Source: an uncultured Bacteroides sp. (GTDB taxonomy: Bacteria > Bacteroidota > Bacteroidia > Bacteroidales > Bacteroidaceae). From it: DNA of 64,000 nt. Below the pieces are notes generated by a model, which worked only from the letters and a program-made list of their open reading frames with translations, did not search any database and was not told the DNA's origin. The position numbers were made by a program, and so were the translations under genes. Where the stretch lies: NCBI RefSeq assembly GCF_963678425.1, contig NZ_OY782855.1, forward strand, positions 1,054,001 to 1,118,000, written 5' to 3'. This document shows positions 46,462 to 54,660 of this stretch, piece by piece. The first letter of the stretch is position 1. Each line of letters starts with the position of its first letter.

Positions 46462-47787
46462 TTACATCAAATTACTAGCCAGTTCACTAAGCATACTACG
46501 TTCTCCTTTCACCAGATTCACATGAGCAAAGATATTCTGGCCTTTCATGCGGTCAATCATATAGACTAATCCGTTGGATTCGCTATCCAGATATGGCTGG
46601 TCAATCTGCTGAATATCTCCTGTGAAGACCATCTTTGTACCTTCTCCGGCACGGGTGATGATGGTTTTTATTTCATGCGGAGTAAGGTTTTGCGCCTCAT
46701 CAATGATACAGTAGGTTTCAGACAAACTTCGTCCACGGATAAAGGCCAGTGCTTCAATAACCAACTGCCCGCTCTTCTGCATATCATCCAAACGCTTTAC
46801 TTCAGACGAATTAGCGGCAAACTGATGCTTAATCACATTCAGGTTATCAAACAGGGGTTGCATGTAGGGAGCCACTTTAGCTGCAGCATCTCCTGGAAGG
46901 AAGCCCAGGTCTTTATTGGAAAGAGCCACGATAGGACGAGCCAGCAGAATCTGCTTATATTCGTTCATATTGGTTAATGCAGCAGCCAGAGCCAGCAATG
47001 TTTTACCCGTTCCGGCCTTTCCGGTAAGAGCTACAAGTTTAATATCGGGATCATTCAGAATCTCAAAAGCGAAACTCTGTTCCGCATTACGGGGTTCAAT
47101 GCCATAATTTTTGGTTTTTACTACTCTATGTACCGTATGGGTAAAAGGATTATATCTAGCCAACACGCTATTGCGTTCACTCTTCATCACAAAGCACTCA
47201 TTGGGTTGCAAAAGATTCTTAAATTCTATGTCGCTGATATCCGTCCCTTCTTTGGAAGAGTAAATCTTATCAATCAGTTCAGAGGACACTCCGTCATATG
47301 TTTCGTTAGTCTTTTCGAAAATATCAGGATTTGTCACCTTGTCTGTAATATAGTCCTCACAAAGTACACCAATGGAGCGCGCCTTCATGCGCAGGTTTAC
47401 GTCTTTGGTAACCAGAATTGTTTTGGTTTTCGGATTTTTCTTTCTCAGCATATCCGCTGCAGAAAGGATTTCATGGTCGGCTTGTCTGTCTGGAAAAGAT
47501 TTTTTTACTGCCTCAGACTCAATTCCTCCTGTGAGAATAAAGAGGCGACCCATTCCCTCACCCAGCGATGCACCTTTAGTAAAAAGGTTATCGTCGGTGA
47601 TCGAATCCAACTCTCTCACAAACTCGCGGGCATTGTAGTTTATTTCACCATTTCCCTTTTTAAATTTATCTAATTCTTCGAGAACAACTATCGGAAGGTA
47701 AATATCATTCTCCTGAAAACTAGTCAGACAGTCATGATCATGCAGTATAACATTAGTGTCTAAAACGAAATTTTTCTTTGTTCCCAT
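46462..47787 (-). CDS. PIN domain - PhoH ATPase fusion protein
   Basis: 441 residues. The N-terminal PIN nuclease-like domain (about 5-135) has its acidic residues in VLDTNVILHD, VLEELDKFKKG and ILSAADML. The C-terminal PhoH domain (about 235-441) has Walker A LTGKAGTGKTLLAL and Walker B YCIIDEAQNLTPHE, then GTKMVFTGDIQQID. PIN-PhoH proteins of this type are cytoplasmic; relatives act as RNA helicases/ribonucleases. It is not a toxin-antitoxin pair here because both activities are in one chain. It is transcribed divergently from folC. No phosphate-regulon signal is seen. Confidence 0.93.
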   Translation of the reverse strand: MGTKKNFVLDTNVILHDHDCLTSFQENDIYLPIVVLEELDKFKKGNGEINYNAREFVRELDSITDDNLFTKGASLGEGMGRLFILTGGIESEAVKKSFPDRQADHEILSAADMLRKKNPKTKTILVTKDVNLRMKARSIGVLCEDYITDKVTNPDIFEKTNETYDGVSSELIDKIYSSKEGTDISDIEFKNLLQPNECFVMKSERNSVLARYNPFTHTVHRVVKTKNYGIEPRNAEQSFAFEILNDPDIKLVALTGKAGTGKTLLALAAALTNMNEYKQILLARPIVALSNKDLGFLPGDAAAKVAPYMQPLFDNLNVIKHQFAANSSEVKRLDDMQKSGQLVIEALAFIRGRSLSETYCIIDEAQNLTPHEIKTIITRAGEGTKMVFTGDIQQIDQPYLDSESNGLVYMIDRMKGQNIFAHVNLVKGERSMLSELASNLM

Positions 47788-47875
47788 ACTTTTTAGATTT
47801 AAAATGTTGATATTTGCATCTAATATAGTAATTAATCACATACGATATATCTCTTCGCATTTAATTTTTTCATAA

Positions 47876-49168
47876 ATGAATTACAAAGAAACACTAAATT
47901 ACTTATTCGAAAGTGCTCCAATGTTCCAGCAGATTGGGAAATCTGCCTACAAAGAGGGGCTTAGCAATACTTATGCACTGGACGAACATTTTAATCACCC
48001 TCATCAAAATTATAAAACGATTCATATTGCAGGGACCAATGGAAAAGGTTCCTGTTCACATACTCTGGCAGCCATTCTTCAGTCGGCCGGATACAAAGTG
48101 GGACTTTACACCTCTCCTCACCTGATTGATTTCCGGGAAAGAATCCGTGTTAACGGGCAACCTGTTTCAGAAGATTATGTGATTAAGTTTGTGGAGGAAG
48201 AACGCTCTTTCTTTGAACCTCTTGCTCCCTCTTTCTTTGAACTGACTACTGCAATGGCCTTTAAATACTTTGCAGATCAGAAAGTGGATGTGGCCGTTAT
48301 TGAGGTTGGCTTGGGCGGACGACTGGATTGTACAAACATTATTCATCCGGATCTATGCATTATCACCAACATCAGTTTTGACCATACTCAGTTTCTTGGA
48401 AAGACTCTGGAACTGATTGCCGGAGAAAAGGCAGGAATTATGAAAAGAGATGTACCTGTAGTTATCGGTGAAACAACTGAAGAAACCAAACCTGTTTTTA
48501 TTGAAAAGGCATACGATATCCAAGCTCAGATTTTCTTTGCAGAAGAAGAACGGCTGCTTTGGCGCTGGGAAAAGAATAAAATGGGCTACTTGCACTACTA
48601 CACAGCCGATTATCCAAAACTGAGAGGTGAATTGGGCGGACTGTGCCAGCTCAAGAATACCAATACGCTTCTTCTGGCTATCAGGTTATTAAAAAAGGCA
48701 GGTTATCGTATTCCGCAGAAAGCAGTAGAGAAGGGATTTGGCAAGGTATGCGAACTGACCGGATTGATGGGACGCTGGCAAAAGCTGGGAAGTGCCCCCA
48801 CAATTGTCTGTGACACTGGGCACAACGTAGGTGGAATTACTTACATTGCCGAACAGTTAAACCGGCTGACTTACAAAAAATTACATATTGTAATAGGCAT
48901 GGTAAACGATAAAGATATCAGTGGTGTACTGGCTTTATTGCCTAAAAATGCGGAATATTACTTCACCAAAGCAAGTGTAGCAAGAGCACTGCACGAGGCA
49001 GATCTGAAATTTCTGGCAAGCAAAGCCGGACTAATAGGCAGCACATACCCTGATGTACCGAAGGCATTCGAAGCAGCCAAAGCGAATGCATCCGAGAGAG
49101 ATTTCATTTTTGTGGGAGGAAGCAGTTTTATTGTGGCAGATCTCCTCACCTATCTGGCAAAGAAATAG
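47876..49168 (+). CDS. folC: Bifunctional folylpolyglutamate synthase / dihydrofolate synthase
   Basis: 430 residues, normal length. The enzyme makes dihydrofolate from dihydropteroate and adds glutamates to folates, using ATP. Mur-ligase-type motifs are visible: HIAGTNGKGSCSHTLA (P-loop), YTSPHLIDFRERIRVNG, VIEVGLGGRLDCTN, ITNISFDHTQFLG and, in the C-terminal domain, CDTGHNVGGI. It stands alone, with a strong terminator after it and the divergent phoH gene before it. folD is elsewhere in the window, so the two folate genes are not linked in one operon. Confidence 0.96.
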   Translation: MNYKETLNYLFESAPMFQQIGKSAYKEGLSNTYALDEHFNHPHQNYKTIHIAGTNGKGSCSHTLAAILQSAGYKVGLYTSPHLIDFRERIRVNGQPVSEDYVIKFVEEERSFFEPLAPSFFELTTAMAFKYFADQKVDVAVIEVGLGGRLDCTNIIHPDLCIITNISFDHTQFLGKTLELIAGEKAGIMKRDVPVVIGETTEETKPVFIEKAYDIQAQIFFAEEERLLWRWEKNKMGYLHYYTADYPKLRGELGGLCQLKNTNTLLLAIRLLKKAGYRIPQKAVEKGFGKVCELTGLMGRWQKLGSAPTIVCDTGHNVGGITYIAEQLNRLTYKKLHIVIGMVNDKDISGVLALLPKNAEYYFTKASVARALHEADLKFLASKAGLIGSTYPDVPKAFEAAKANASERDFIFVGGSSFIVADLLTYLAKK

Positions 49169-49200
49169 TAGTCTCCAAAACTGAAACCGGATAAAATAAA

Positions 49201-49253
49201 ATCAAAAGGATTAAGCGGTAATCTTAAAGAAATTATCCCTTAATCCTTTTGAT
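49201..49253. terminator. Bidirectional terminator between folC and ridA
   Basis: ATCAAAAGGATTAAG (49201-49215) and CTTAATCCTTTTGAT (49239-49253) are exact 15-bp complements with partly paired bases inside the loop. It lies between the convergent folC and ridA genes. Confidence 0.88.
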
Positions 49254-49305
49254 ACATTATACATACTGCTCTCCCAAAGGTGAGAAAATTATTCTAATAT
49301 AATTT

Positions 49306-49683
49306 TTATTTCACAGCAATACATTCAATCTCCACAAGTGCATTCTTAGGCAAAGCCTTTACCGCTACGGCAGAGCGCGCCGGAAATGCCCCATCAAAAA
49401 AGGTTGCATATACAGCGTTCATATCTGCAAAAAGAGACATATCAGCAAGAAAAACTGTAGTCTTCACAATATTTGCAGTTGTAAGACCGGCTTCTGCCAA
49501 AATATATTTGATATTCTCGAATGATTGCTTGGTCTGCTCGGCAACTCCACCCGGAGCAAACTCCCCGGTAGCAGCATCTACAGGCAACTGACCTGAAACA
49601 AACACCATGCCACCAGCTTCTATTGCCTGACTGTAAGGTCCGATAGCTCCCGGAGCCTTTTCACTTGAAATTACTTTCTTCAT
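49306..49683 (-). CDS. ridA: RidA family reactive imine/enamine deaminase
   Basis: 125 residues, the usual length. RidA hydrolyses reactive 2-aminoacrylate and related enamines released by PLP enzymes. Signatures include APGAIGPYSQAIEAGGMVFV, SGQLPVDAATGE, the central EQTKQSFENIKYIL and the C-terminal PARSAVAVKALPKNALVEIE with the substrate-binding Arg. Single-gene unit. No oddities. Confidence 0.95.
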   Translation of the reverse strand: MKKVISSEKAPGAIGPYSQAIEAGGMVFVSGQLPVDAATGEFAPGGVAEQTKQSFENIKYILAEAGLTTANIVKTTVFLADMSLFADMNAVYATFFDGAFPARSAVAVKALPKNALVEIECIAVK

Positions 49684-50086
49684 TTTTCCGCTATTTATTA
49701 ATTAATAGATTTTGAACGCAAGTTAAACATTATTGCTATTAACTCCAAGTTTTCCCATTTTCTCCTGTTATCTTTTTCACGAGCTGCGCAGGTCATCCTC
49801 GCGAGTTGCGCAGCTCGTGATCGTGAGTTGCGCAGGTCGCCAGATCGAGTTGCGCAGCTCGATTGAAAAACTATTAGAGAGATTTTTAAAACTATTCCGG
49901 AGATTAAGGAAACTTCCCGGAGAATTGTCAGAAGCTTCCCGAGAGAAAAAATAAAGACTATATTTCCTGACCTTTTACATCCAGCAAATAAGGCATTATC
50001 CCTTAATACAAAGAAGATATAAGGACAGCAACAAAGAAAAAATAATTATCACGAGAAAATAATGACCTCTTCCATGCAGTATTTTA
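49684..50086. other. Spacer with GC-rich tandem repeats between ridA and the sigma factor gene
   Basis: About 400 bp. It carries the 22-bp tandem repeat at 49781-49860. After it, at about 49895-49955, three looser repeats of a TTCC(C)GGAGA type occur. The rest is AT-rich. An open frame crosses the repeats, but it has no homology I recognise and its composition follows the repeats, so no gene is called. Confidence 0.6.
49778..49863. repeat. Four 22-bp tandem repeats with core GAGYTGCGCAGSTC
   Basis: The 14-base core GAGYTGCGCAGSTC occurs at 49781, 49803, 49825 and 49847, an exact 22-bp period. Copies 1 and 3 end GGTC, copies 2 and 4 end GCTC. CACGAGCTGCGCA (49778-49790) is the exact complement of TGCGCAGCTCGTG (49808-49820), so copies 1 and 2 can form a 13-bp stem; copy 4 with its flanks is a near-perfect 20-bp palindrome. 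The 8-base gaps between cores differ from each other. The block is far more GC-rich than its surroundings. Confidence 0.85.
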
Positions 50087-50094
50087 TATCTTTG
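50087..50094 (+). promoter_or_regulatory. -7 box upstream of the ECF sigma gene
   Basis: TATCTTTG at 50087-50094 implies a transcript starting near 50101. This excludes the upstream in-frame ATG at 50062 and supports 50125 as the start. No clear -33 element is seen. Confidence 0.55.
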
Positions 50095-50124
50095 TGCATT
50101 TATGGATTGATACACGTGAAGTTA

Positions 50125-50676
50125 ATGAATGAAGTTGAACTTACAGAACGTTGCCAGGCTGAAGATAATGAAGCACGCAGGGAATTCTATGAGCAATATG
50201 CCGGACAAATGTTTGGCATATGTTTCCGGTACTCAGGCGACCGGGATACAGCTCAGGACCTTCTGCACGATGGTTTCATCAAAGCATACAGTTCATTTAA
50301 TAAGTTCACGTATCGGGGAGAAGGCTCATTGAGAGCATGGCTAAGCAGAGTAATGGTAAACGTCTCGCTGGACTATCTGCGCAAGAATGAGGCAAGCCGG
50401 CAAACACTTACTCTCGATCAGATACCGGAAACAATGGAAGAGCCTCAGGAAGAAGATGTTTCTGTGATTCCTCATCAGGTTTTAATGAAGTTTATTGCTG
50501 AGTTACCTGAGGGATATCGTACGGTATTCAATCTATATGCCATGGAAAAGATGTCGCACAAAGAGATTGCTGAAAAACTGGGAATCAACGAGCGAACTTC
50601 ATCATCACAGTTTTTCCGGGCAAAAAAACTTTTGGCAAAAAGAATTAATGAATATTTAAGGGATCATAATCTATGA
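50125..50676 (+). CDS. ECF-type RNA polymerase sigma factor
   Basis: 183 residues from MNEVELTERC. Region 2 is visible in REFYEQYAGQMFGICFRYSG and QDLLHDGFIKAYSSFNKF, and region 4 in LPEGYRTVFNLYAMEKMSHKEIAEKLGINE with its helix-turn-helix. It lacks sigma regions 1 and 3, which defines the ECF group. Its stop overlaps the next start by 4 bp (ATGA), so the membrane protein encoded next is made in step with it and is the natural candidate for its anti-sigma factor. The regulon is unknown. Confidence 0.93.
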   Translation: MNEVELTERCQAEDNEARREFYEQYAGQMFGICFRYSGDRDTAQDLLHDGFIKAYSSFNKFTYRGEGSLRAWLSRVMVNVSLDYLRKNEASRQTLTLDQIPETMEEPQEEDVSVIPHQVLMKFIAELPEGYRTVFNLYAMEKMSHKEIAEKLGINERTSSSQFFRAKKLLAKRINEYLRDHNL

Positions 50677-51998
50677 AACAGGAAGAAGAAGAAAAATGGA
50701 TTAGCGCACTTCGGAACAGTTTGGAAGATTATTCTGAACCGCCCATGATTGGTAGCTGGGAGAGACTGCAGAAAGAACTCTCCTCTGTACCCGTTGCGCC
50801 TAAGAAACGTTCCTTTACAATGTTTTATGCTGCAGCAGCGGCAGTAATTTTACTTTTTGTCATTTCAACCGCTTTAATCATGATGTTCAATAATTCATCG
50901 GGTAAATATATGGAAACAGCAAACATTCCAAAAAATGCCGAAGAAATATCAAGCAATCAATTGCTAAAAGGAACAATCAAACCGCTCGTTAACAGTAAGC
51001 CCCTGAATGGAATACTGGCTTTAAACAAAGCTGGGAGTAAGTCCGCTTCAGCAACAAGATCAGGCAAAGCAATGCATCCGGGTGCTGCTGTCGCTGTTTT
51101 AGATGAAAGAACTAACTCCGAGGTAGAGACATTGGAAACTACGGAAAAGAATAATGCCCTTATTTCCAATAAAGAGAATAAAGAGAATAGAGAGAACGAA
51201 GAAAAAACGCAGAATACCAACGATAAAGAAAGTGAAAACAAATCTTCCCGCAAAGAGAGTTTTAAAAGAGCAAGGAAGACAGAAGAACGAGCAACCGAAT
51301 TCAATACTCTTCCACGGAAGAAATCTCCAAAGAATTTGTCAGTAGCTATTTTTAGTGGCAATAATGCCGGCATATCCGGAGGTGGGAATAATGGGAATAA
51401 CATGCAATACGAAGCAGTTAATAGTTTTTATAGCGGTTCTTATTTATTCACTAATTGTGAAGAGATTTCATATAGCACAATTTCTCAGTCGAAATGGAAC
51501 CATAAACAGCCTGTCACCTTTGGTCTGTCCATACGCAAGCAGCTATCCGGCCACTTTGCTTTGGAAAGCGGAATTACTTATACTATGCTGGAATCAGAAG
51601 CTTCAAATAAATACACGAAACTCTTTAATTATAAACAAACGCTCCAGTATCTGGGTATTCCGGTAAAGCTTAATTATATGATTCTGGATAAGCGTTATAT
51701 CACCCTTTACTTATCTGGAGGAGGAATGGTAGAAAAGAGTATCTCAGGGAAAATGCAGACCGAAAAGATCTCTTTGGGAAACAAGGTAGACGTAACTTCC
51801 ACCAACATCGATATAAAGCCGCTGCAATGGTCAGTCAGCAGTACGCTGGGAATACAGTTTAACGCAACCCGTCAGCTTGGTGCCTTTGTGGAACCGGGAA
51901 TTATATACTATTTTGATGATGGATCAAATATAGAAACTATCCGCAAAGAAACTCCTTTCAATATTAACCTGCAATTAGGTTTACGGTTTACATACTAA
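50673..51998 (+). CDS. Membrane protein with putative anti-sigma segment, one TM helix and outer-membrane barrel-like C-terminus
   Basis: 441 residues. Residues 1-45 are charged and cytosolic in character (WISALRNSLEDYSEPPMIGSW), like the short N-terminal segment of proteins encoded next to ECF sigma factors in Bacteroidota. One hydrophobic helix (about 50-70, YAAAAAVILLFVISTALIMM) follows, then a highly charged linker of about 140 residues rich in Lys, Glu and Asn, and from about 225 a beta-rich domain (FGLSIRKQLSGHFALESGIT; GIPVKLNYMIL; NLQLGLRFTY) resembling an outer-membrane barrel. There is no FecR domain and no cleavable signal. It would span the inner membrane and perhaps reach the outer membrane. 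The anti-sigma role is inferred from coupling with the sigma gene. Confidence 0.75.
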   Translation: MKQEEEEKWISALRNSLEDYSEPPMIGSWERLQKELSSVPVAPKKRSFTMFYAAAAAVILLFVISTALIMMFNNSSGKYMETANIPKNAEEISSNQLLKGTIKPLVNSKPLNGILALNKAGSKSASATRSGKAMHPGAAVAVLDERTNSEVETLETTEKNNALISNKENKENRENEEKTQNTNDKESENKSSRKESFKRARKTEERATEFNTLPRKKSPKNLSVAIFSGNNAGISGGGNNGNNMQYEAVNSFYSGSYLFTNCEEISYSTISQSKWNHKQPVTFGLSIRKQLSGHFALESGITYTMLESEASNKYTKLFNYKQTLQYLGIPVKLNYMILDKRYITLYLSGGGMVEKSISGKMQTEKISLGNKVDVTSTNIDIKPLQWSVSSTLGIQFNATRQLGAFVEPGIIYYFDDGSNIETIRKETPFNINLQLGLRFTY

Positions 51999-52132
51999 AT
52001 TTGAAGGCAATAGATAACATCCTTATAAAATAAAGTAAAGGAAACATATCTGCAGAATTCTGCTATAGACAGAAGTCCGTTTAGAAATGAATGCATTGAA
52101 ATTATAAAAGAGAGCTAAATGTAAAGCAACAA

Positions 52133-52166
52133 AAAAGTCTGAGCTTCTGCAAGCCCAGACTTTCTT
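52133..52166 (-). terminator. Terminator at the end of the dnaN operon
   Basis: AAAGTCTG with GCTT pairs with AAGC and CAGACTTT around a short loop, with one mismatch, and is flanked by A and T runs. It lies about 20 bp after the last stop codon of the operon on the minus strand. Confidence 0.75.
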
Positions 52167-52186
52167 TTCATATCTTATAGCGATTC

Positions 52187-53890
52187 TTATTTACAATTCT
52201 TCTCAATCATTGGAATCACAGCCTCATCGCCCAGTTCCTTTGCCTTGTTAAAGTTTTCACAAGCTTCTGTTTTCTTACCTTGCTGTAACTGACAGAAACC
52301 AATTAAACGATAACAAGCTGCAAACTTAGGATCAATGGCAAGTGCATTCTTCAGATTCTTTATTGCCTCATCATAACGGGCTACGCGAAGATTCACCGCT
52401 CCAAACTCAGCCAGATACTCTTTGTTTGTGGGTTCTAGTTTCACAGCCATTTCAATATCTTCAATCGCACGTTTAAAGTTCTTTGACTTATAATTAGCCT
52501 GTTCACGGACATAGTAGAAATTAGCATTTACACCGCTGCCAATAATCTGATAATATAGATCGTAATCCTGCACAGCCTCTTTATACATCTCCTTCTGATC
52601 CTTAATCATAGCACGTTCAGAGATATATGGGGCAGCCTCTTTCGGATAAGGAGCCGTATATTTGTTCACTGCACTATCCAGCAAAGCAATGATTTCGTTC
52701 AGATCACCTTTCATCATCTCTTTCGCTTTCGCTGCACAATAATATGTTTCGGCCGAAACCATATTTGAATGATTTACTTTATTATAGCATTCAAAAGCCA
52801 AGTCGTATTTAGCCATTGCAAAATAAACATCTCCCTGATGCTGAAGGTAAAGAGGAAGTGGATTTACATTGATTGCTTTCTGGATTTCTTCAAGTGATTT
52901 TTCAAAAGTCCAGTCCTTATAAGCATAATCCTTACCACGAAGCGCTGTAATATACATCAGGCGTGAACGGTTATAGATTACGTCCTCCTTTTTTTCTGCT
53001 ATATTCTGTGCTTTATCAAGATCCTCTTCTGTCTGAGCAAGGTGCTGGGCATCTGTGAAATTCATAACGCAGTAATTTGCCCTGCGCACATAGCCTTCCG
53101 TACTATTTGGAAATTGCTCTACAAAATCATTTAGCAAAGAATAATATTTCTCAGGAGTCTGTTGCGTGGAAGCCATAAAAATGGCAACCAGCGCTTGATC
53201 TTCCTTATCGGGAAAAATCTTCTTAATGCCAATGCTAGTCAGCTCAGAGCTATTGAATTCGAGAGCATTAATAGTGAGTTCGTTCGCAAAAGGAGCGCTG
53301 ATAGCATAACAATGCGTTGTGTCATTGTTTACATCCTTCTGAACCAACCCAAAGACTTCACCCTCCGCATTCATTACCGGACAACTAACCATTTTATCTT
53401 TCATTGACATGGCCAGCTTAAAGTATTTATGTGGACCCGCAAGATTGGAAATCTCTTCCACTTTTCCCATAGTACATGAACGATCTTTCTTAGTGGAATA
53501 TGGAAGCATTACCGCTTCCATGTCTTTAGCCGGAACTACTGTGGCAAGTTTCAGCGCAGCAGCACTCTTTTTACCGAGATCTACACGAAACTTAATCACA
53601 TCATACATGCTGTTTGTACCCAGAATTACTTTTACCGGCATTTGCTTACCTTCAAAGTTTATCACCTCGGCCCTGGCAGCTCCTTTGAATAATGTGTAGT
53701 CTGACAATGCCACCCCGTCTTCCGTTACAAAAAATCCGTTACCGGTATTCAGCAATTTGTCATTAGCATCGTATGTTACTATAGAAAAGACCGCCCGTTT
53801 TGATTTCTCAACCCATTTGGGAGCATCTTTCTGTGCCATTGTCCACTGTGAAAACAGACAAAGAGCCATAAATAGTATTTTCTTTCTCAT
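52187..53890 (-). CDS. Secreted protein with inactive trypsin-like domain and TPR repeats
   Basis: 567 residues, signal peptide ending QWTMAQ. Residues of about 25-220 align with HtrA-type serine proteases: GNGFFVTEDGVALSDYTLFKGA matches the region around the catalytic His, which is replaced by Thr; DVIKFRVD keeps the Asp; and VSCPVMNAEGEVFGL matches the GNSGGPL region, where the catalytic Ser is lost. The rest is tetratricopeptide repeats (AKYDLAFECYNKVNH; KNFKRAIEDIEMAVKLEPTN; ARYDEAIKNLKNALAIDPKF). The protein therefore looks like a pseudo-protease scaffold in the periplasm. It ends the seven-gene operon, 23 bp after rlmB. Its partners are unknown. Confidence 0.85.
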   Translation of the reverse strand: MRKKILFMALCLFSQWTMAQKDAPKWVEKSKRAVFSIVTYDANDKLLNTGNGFFVTEDGVALSDYTLFKGAARAEVINFEGKQMPVKVILGTNSMYDVIKFRVDLGKKSAAALKLATVVPAKDMEAVMLPYSTKKDRSCTMGKVEEISNLAGPHKYFKLAMSMKDKMVSCPVMNAEGEVFGLVQKDVNNDTTHCYAISAPFANELTINALEFNSSELTSIGIKKIFPDKEDQALVAIFMASTQQTPEKYYSLLNDFVEQFPNSTEGYVRRANYCVMNFTDAQHLAQTEEDLDKAQNIAEKKEDVIYNRSRLMYITALRGKDYAYKDWTFEKSLEEIQKAINVNPLPLYLQHQGDVYFAMAKYDLAFECYNKVNHSNMVSAETYYCAAKAKEMMKGDLNEIIALLDSAVNKYTAPYPKEAAPYISERAMIKDQKEMYKEAVQDYDLYYQIIGSGVNANFYYVREQANYKSKNFKRAIEDIEMAVKLEPTNKEYLAEFGAVNLRVARYDEAIKNLKNALAIDPKFAACYRLIGFCQLQQGKKTEACENFNKAKELGDEAVIPMIEKNCK

Positions 53891-53913
53891 GATTTTTAGG
53901 TTATATTTTAATT

Positions 53914-54660
53914 TTATTCTTTATCAAAGCCACGTTGTTTCACAGCCTCGTAAATTAAGATACCTGCAGCAACAGAAACATTCAGCGACTCAATCTTACC
54001 GAACAATGGAATTTTTATCCATTCATCACACAGAGCCAGGTGATCATAAGAAACACCAGTATCTTCTGCTCCCATAATAATACAAACAGGATCTTTATAA
54101 TTTGCTTTTGTGTAGTCATAATCACCCTTTTCGGTAGCAGCTACAATCTTAAATCCGCTATTTTTCAGGTACTTTATAGTAGCAGTCAGACTCTGTTCCT
54201 TACATACAGGAAGTGTGTGAAGTGCTCCGGCAGAAGTTTTCATGGCATCTGCATTTACACTTACACTGTTACGTGAAGGAATAATAATTGCATCCACCCC
54301 TGCACATTCACAGGTACGGGCAATAGCTCCGAAGTTACGAACATCCGTTACCCCATCAAGCATTACAAAGAATGGAACCTTTCCTTCCTCGAAAAGAGTA
54401 GGAACAACATCTTCCACCTTATAATAAGTCACTGCAGACACAAAAGCCAACACACCTTGGTGGTTTTTAGTTGTTATCTTATTAATACGCTCTATTGGTA
54501 CACGCTGTACAAAGATATTAGTACCCTTTATAGCGGCAAAAAGCTCCTTTGAAAGCTCACTTTGAATGTCCTTCTTTACTAAGATTTTATCAATCTCTTT
54601 ACCTGCCTCAATGGCTTCAATCACGGCGCGTACGCCAAATATCATTTCATTCTTTTCCAT
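53914..54660 (-). CDS. rlmB: 23S rRNA (guanosine-2'-O)-methyltransferase, TrmH/SpoU family (RlmB-type)
   Basis: 248 residues. An N-terminal substrate-binding domain (FGVRAVIEAIEAGKEIDKIL) is followed by the SPOUT knot with motif 1 NFGAIARTCECAGV, motif 2 IIMGAEDTGVS and motif 3 IPLFGKIESLNVSVAAGILI. RlmB methylates G2251 of 23S rRNA in E. coli; the assignment to that site is by similarity of layout. It overlaps the end of recN by 14 bp, which indicates coupled translation. Confidence 0.9.
   Translation of the reverse strand: MEKNEMIFGVRAVIEAIEAGKEIDKILVKKDIQSELSKELFAAIKGTNIFVQRVPIERINKITTKNHQGVLAFVSAVTYYKVEDVVPTLFEEGKVPFFVMLDGVTDVRNFGAIARTCECAGVDAIIIPSRNSVSVNADAMKTSAGALHTLPVCKEQSLTATIKYLKNSGFKIVAATEKGDYDYTKANYKDPVCIIMGAEDTGVSYDHLALCDEWIKIPLFGKIESLNVSVAAGILIYEAVKQRGFDKE

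Noticed and set aside
46462..47787. PIN domain as a toxin of a toxin-antitoxin pair
   Set aside because: It is fused to a PhoH ATPase in one conserved housekeeping-type protein and no small antitoxin gene is adjacent.
49778..49863. Four evenly spaced repeats could be taken for a small CRISPR array
   Set aside because: The repeat core is only 14 bp with 8-bp gaps, much shorter than real spacers, and no cas genes are present.
49733..49954. A 73-codon open frame across the tandem repeats
   Set aside because: Its codons follow the repeat pattern, it has no recognisable domain, signal or promoter, and it stays open because the GC-rich repeats lack stops.
50673..51998. Classical FecR-type anti-sigma factor
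   Set aside because: No FecR domain is visible and the C-terminal part looks like an outer-membrane barrel, so only a tentative anti-sigma label is given.
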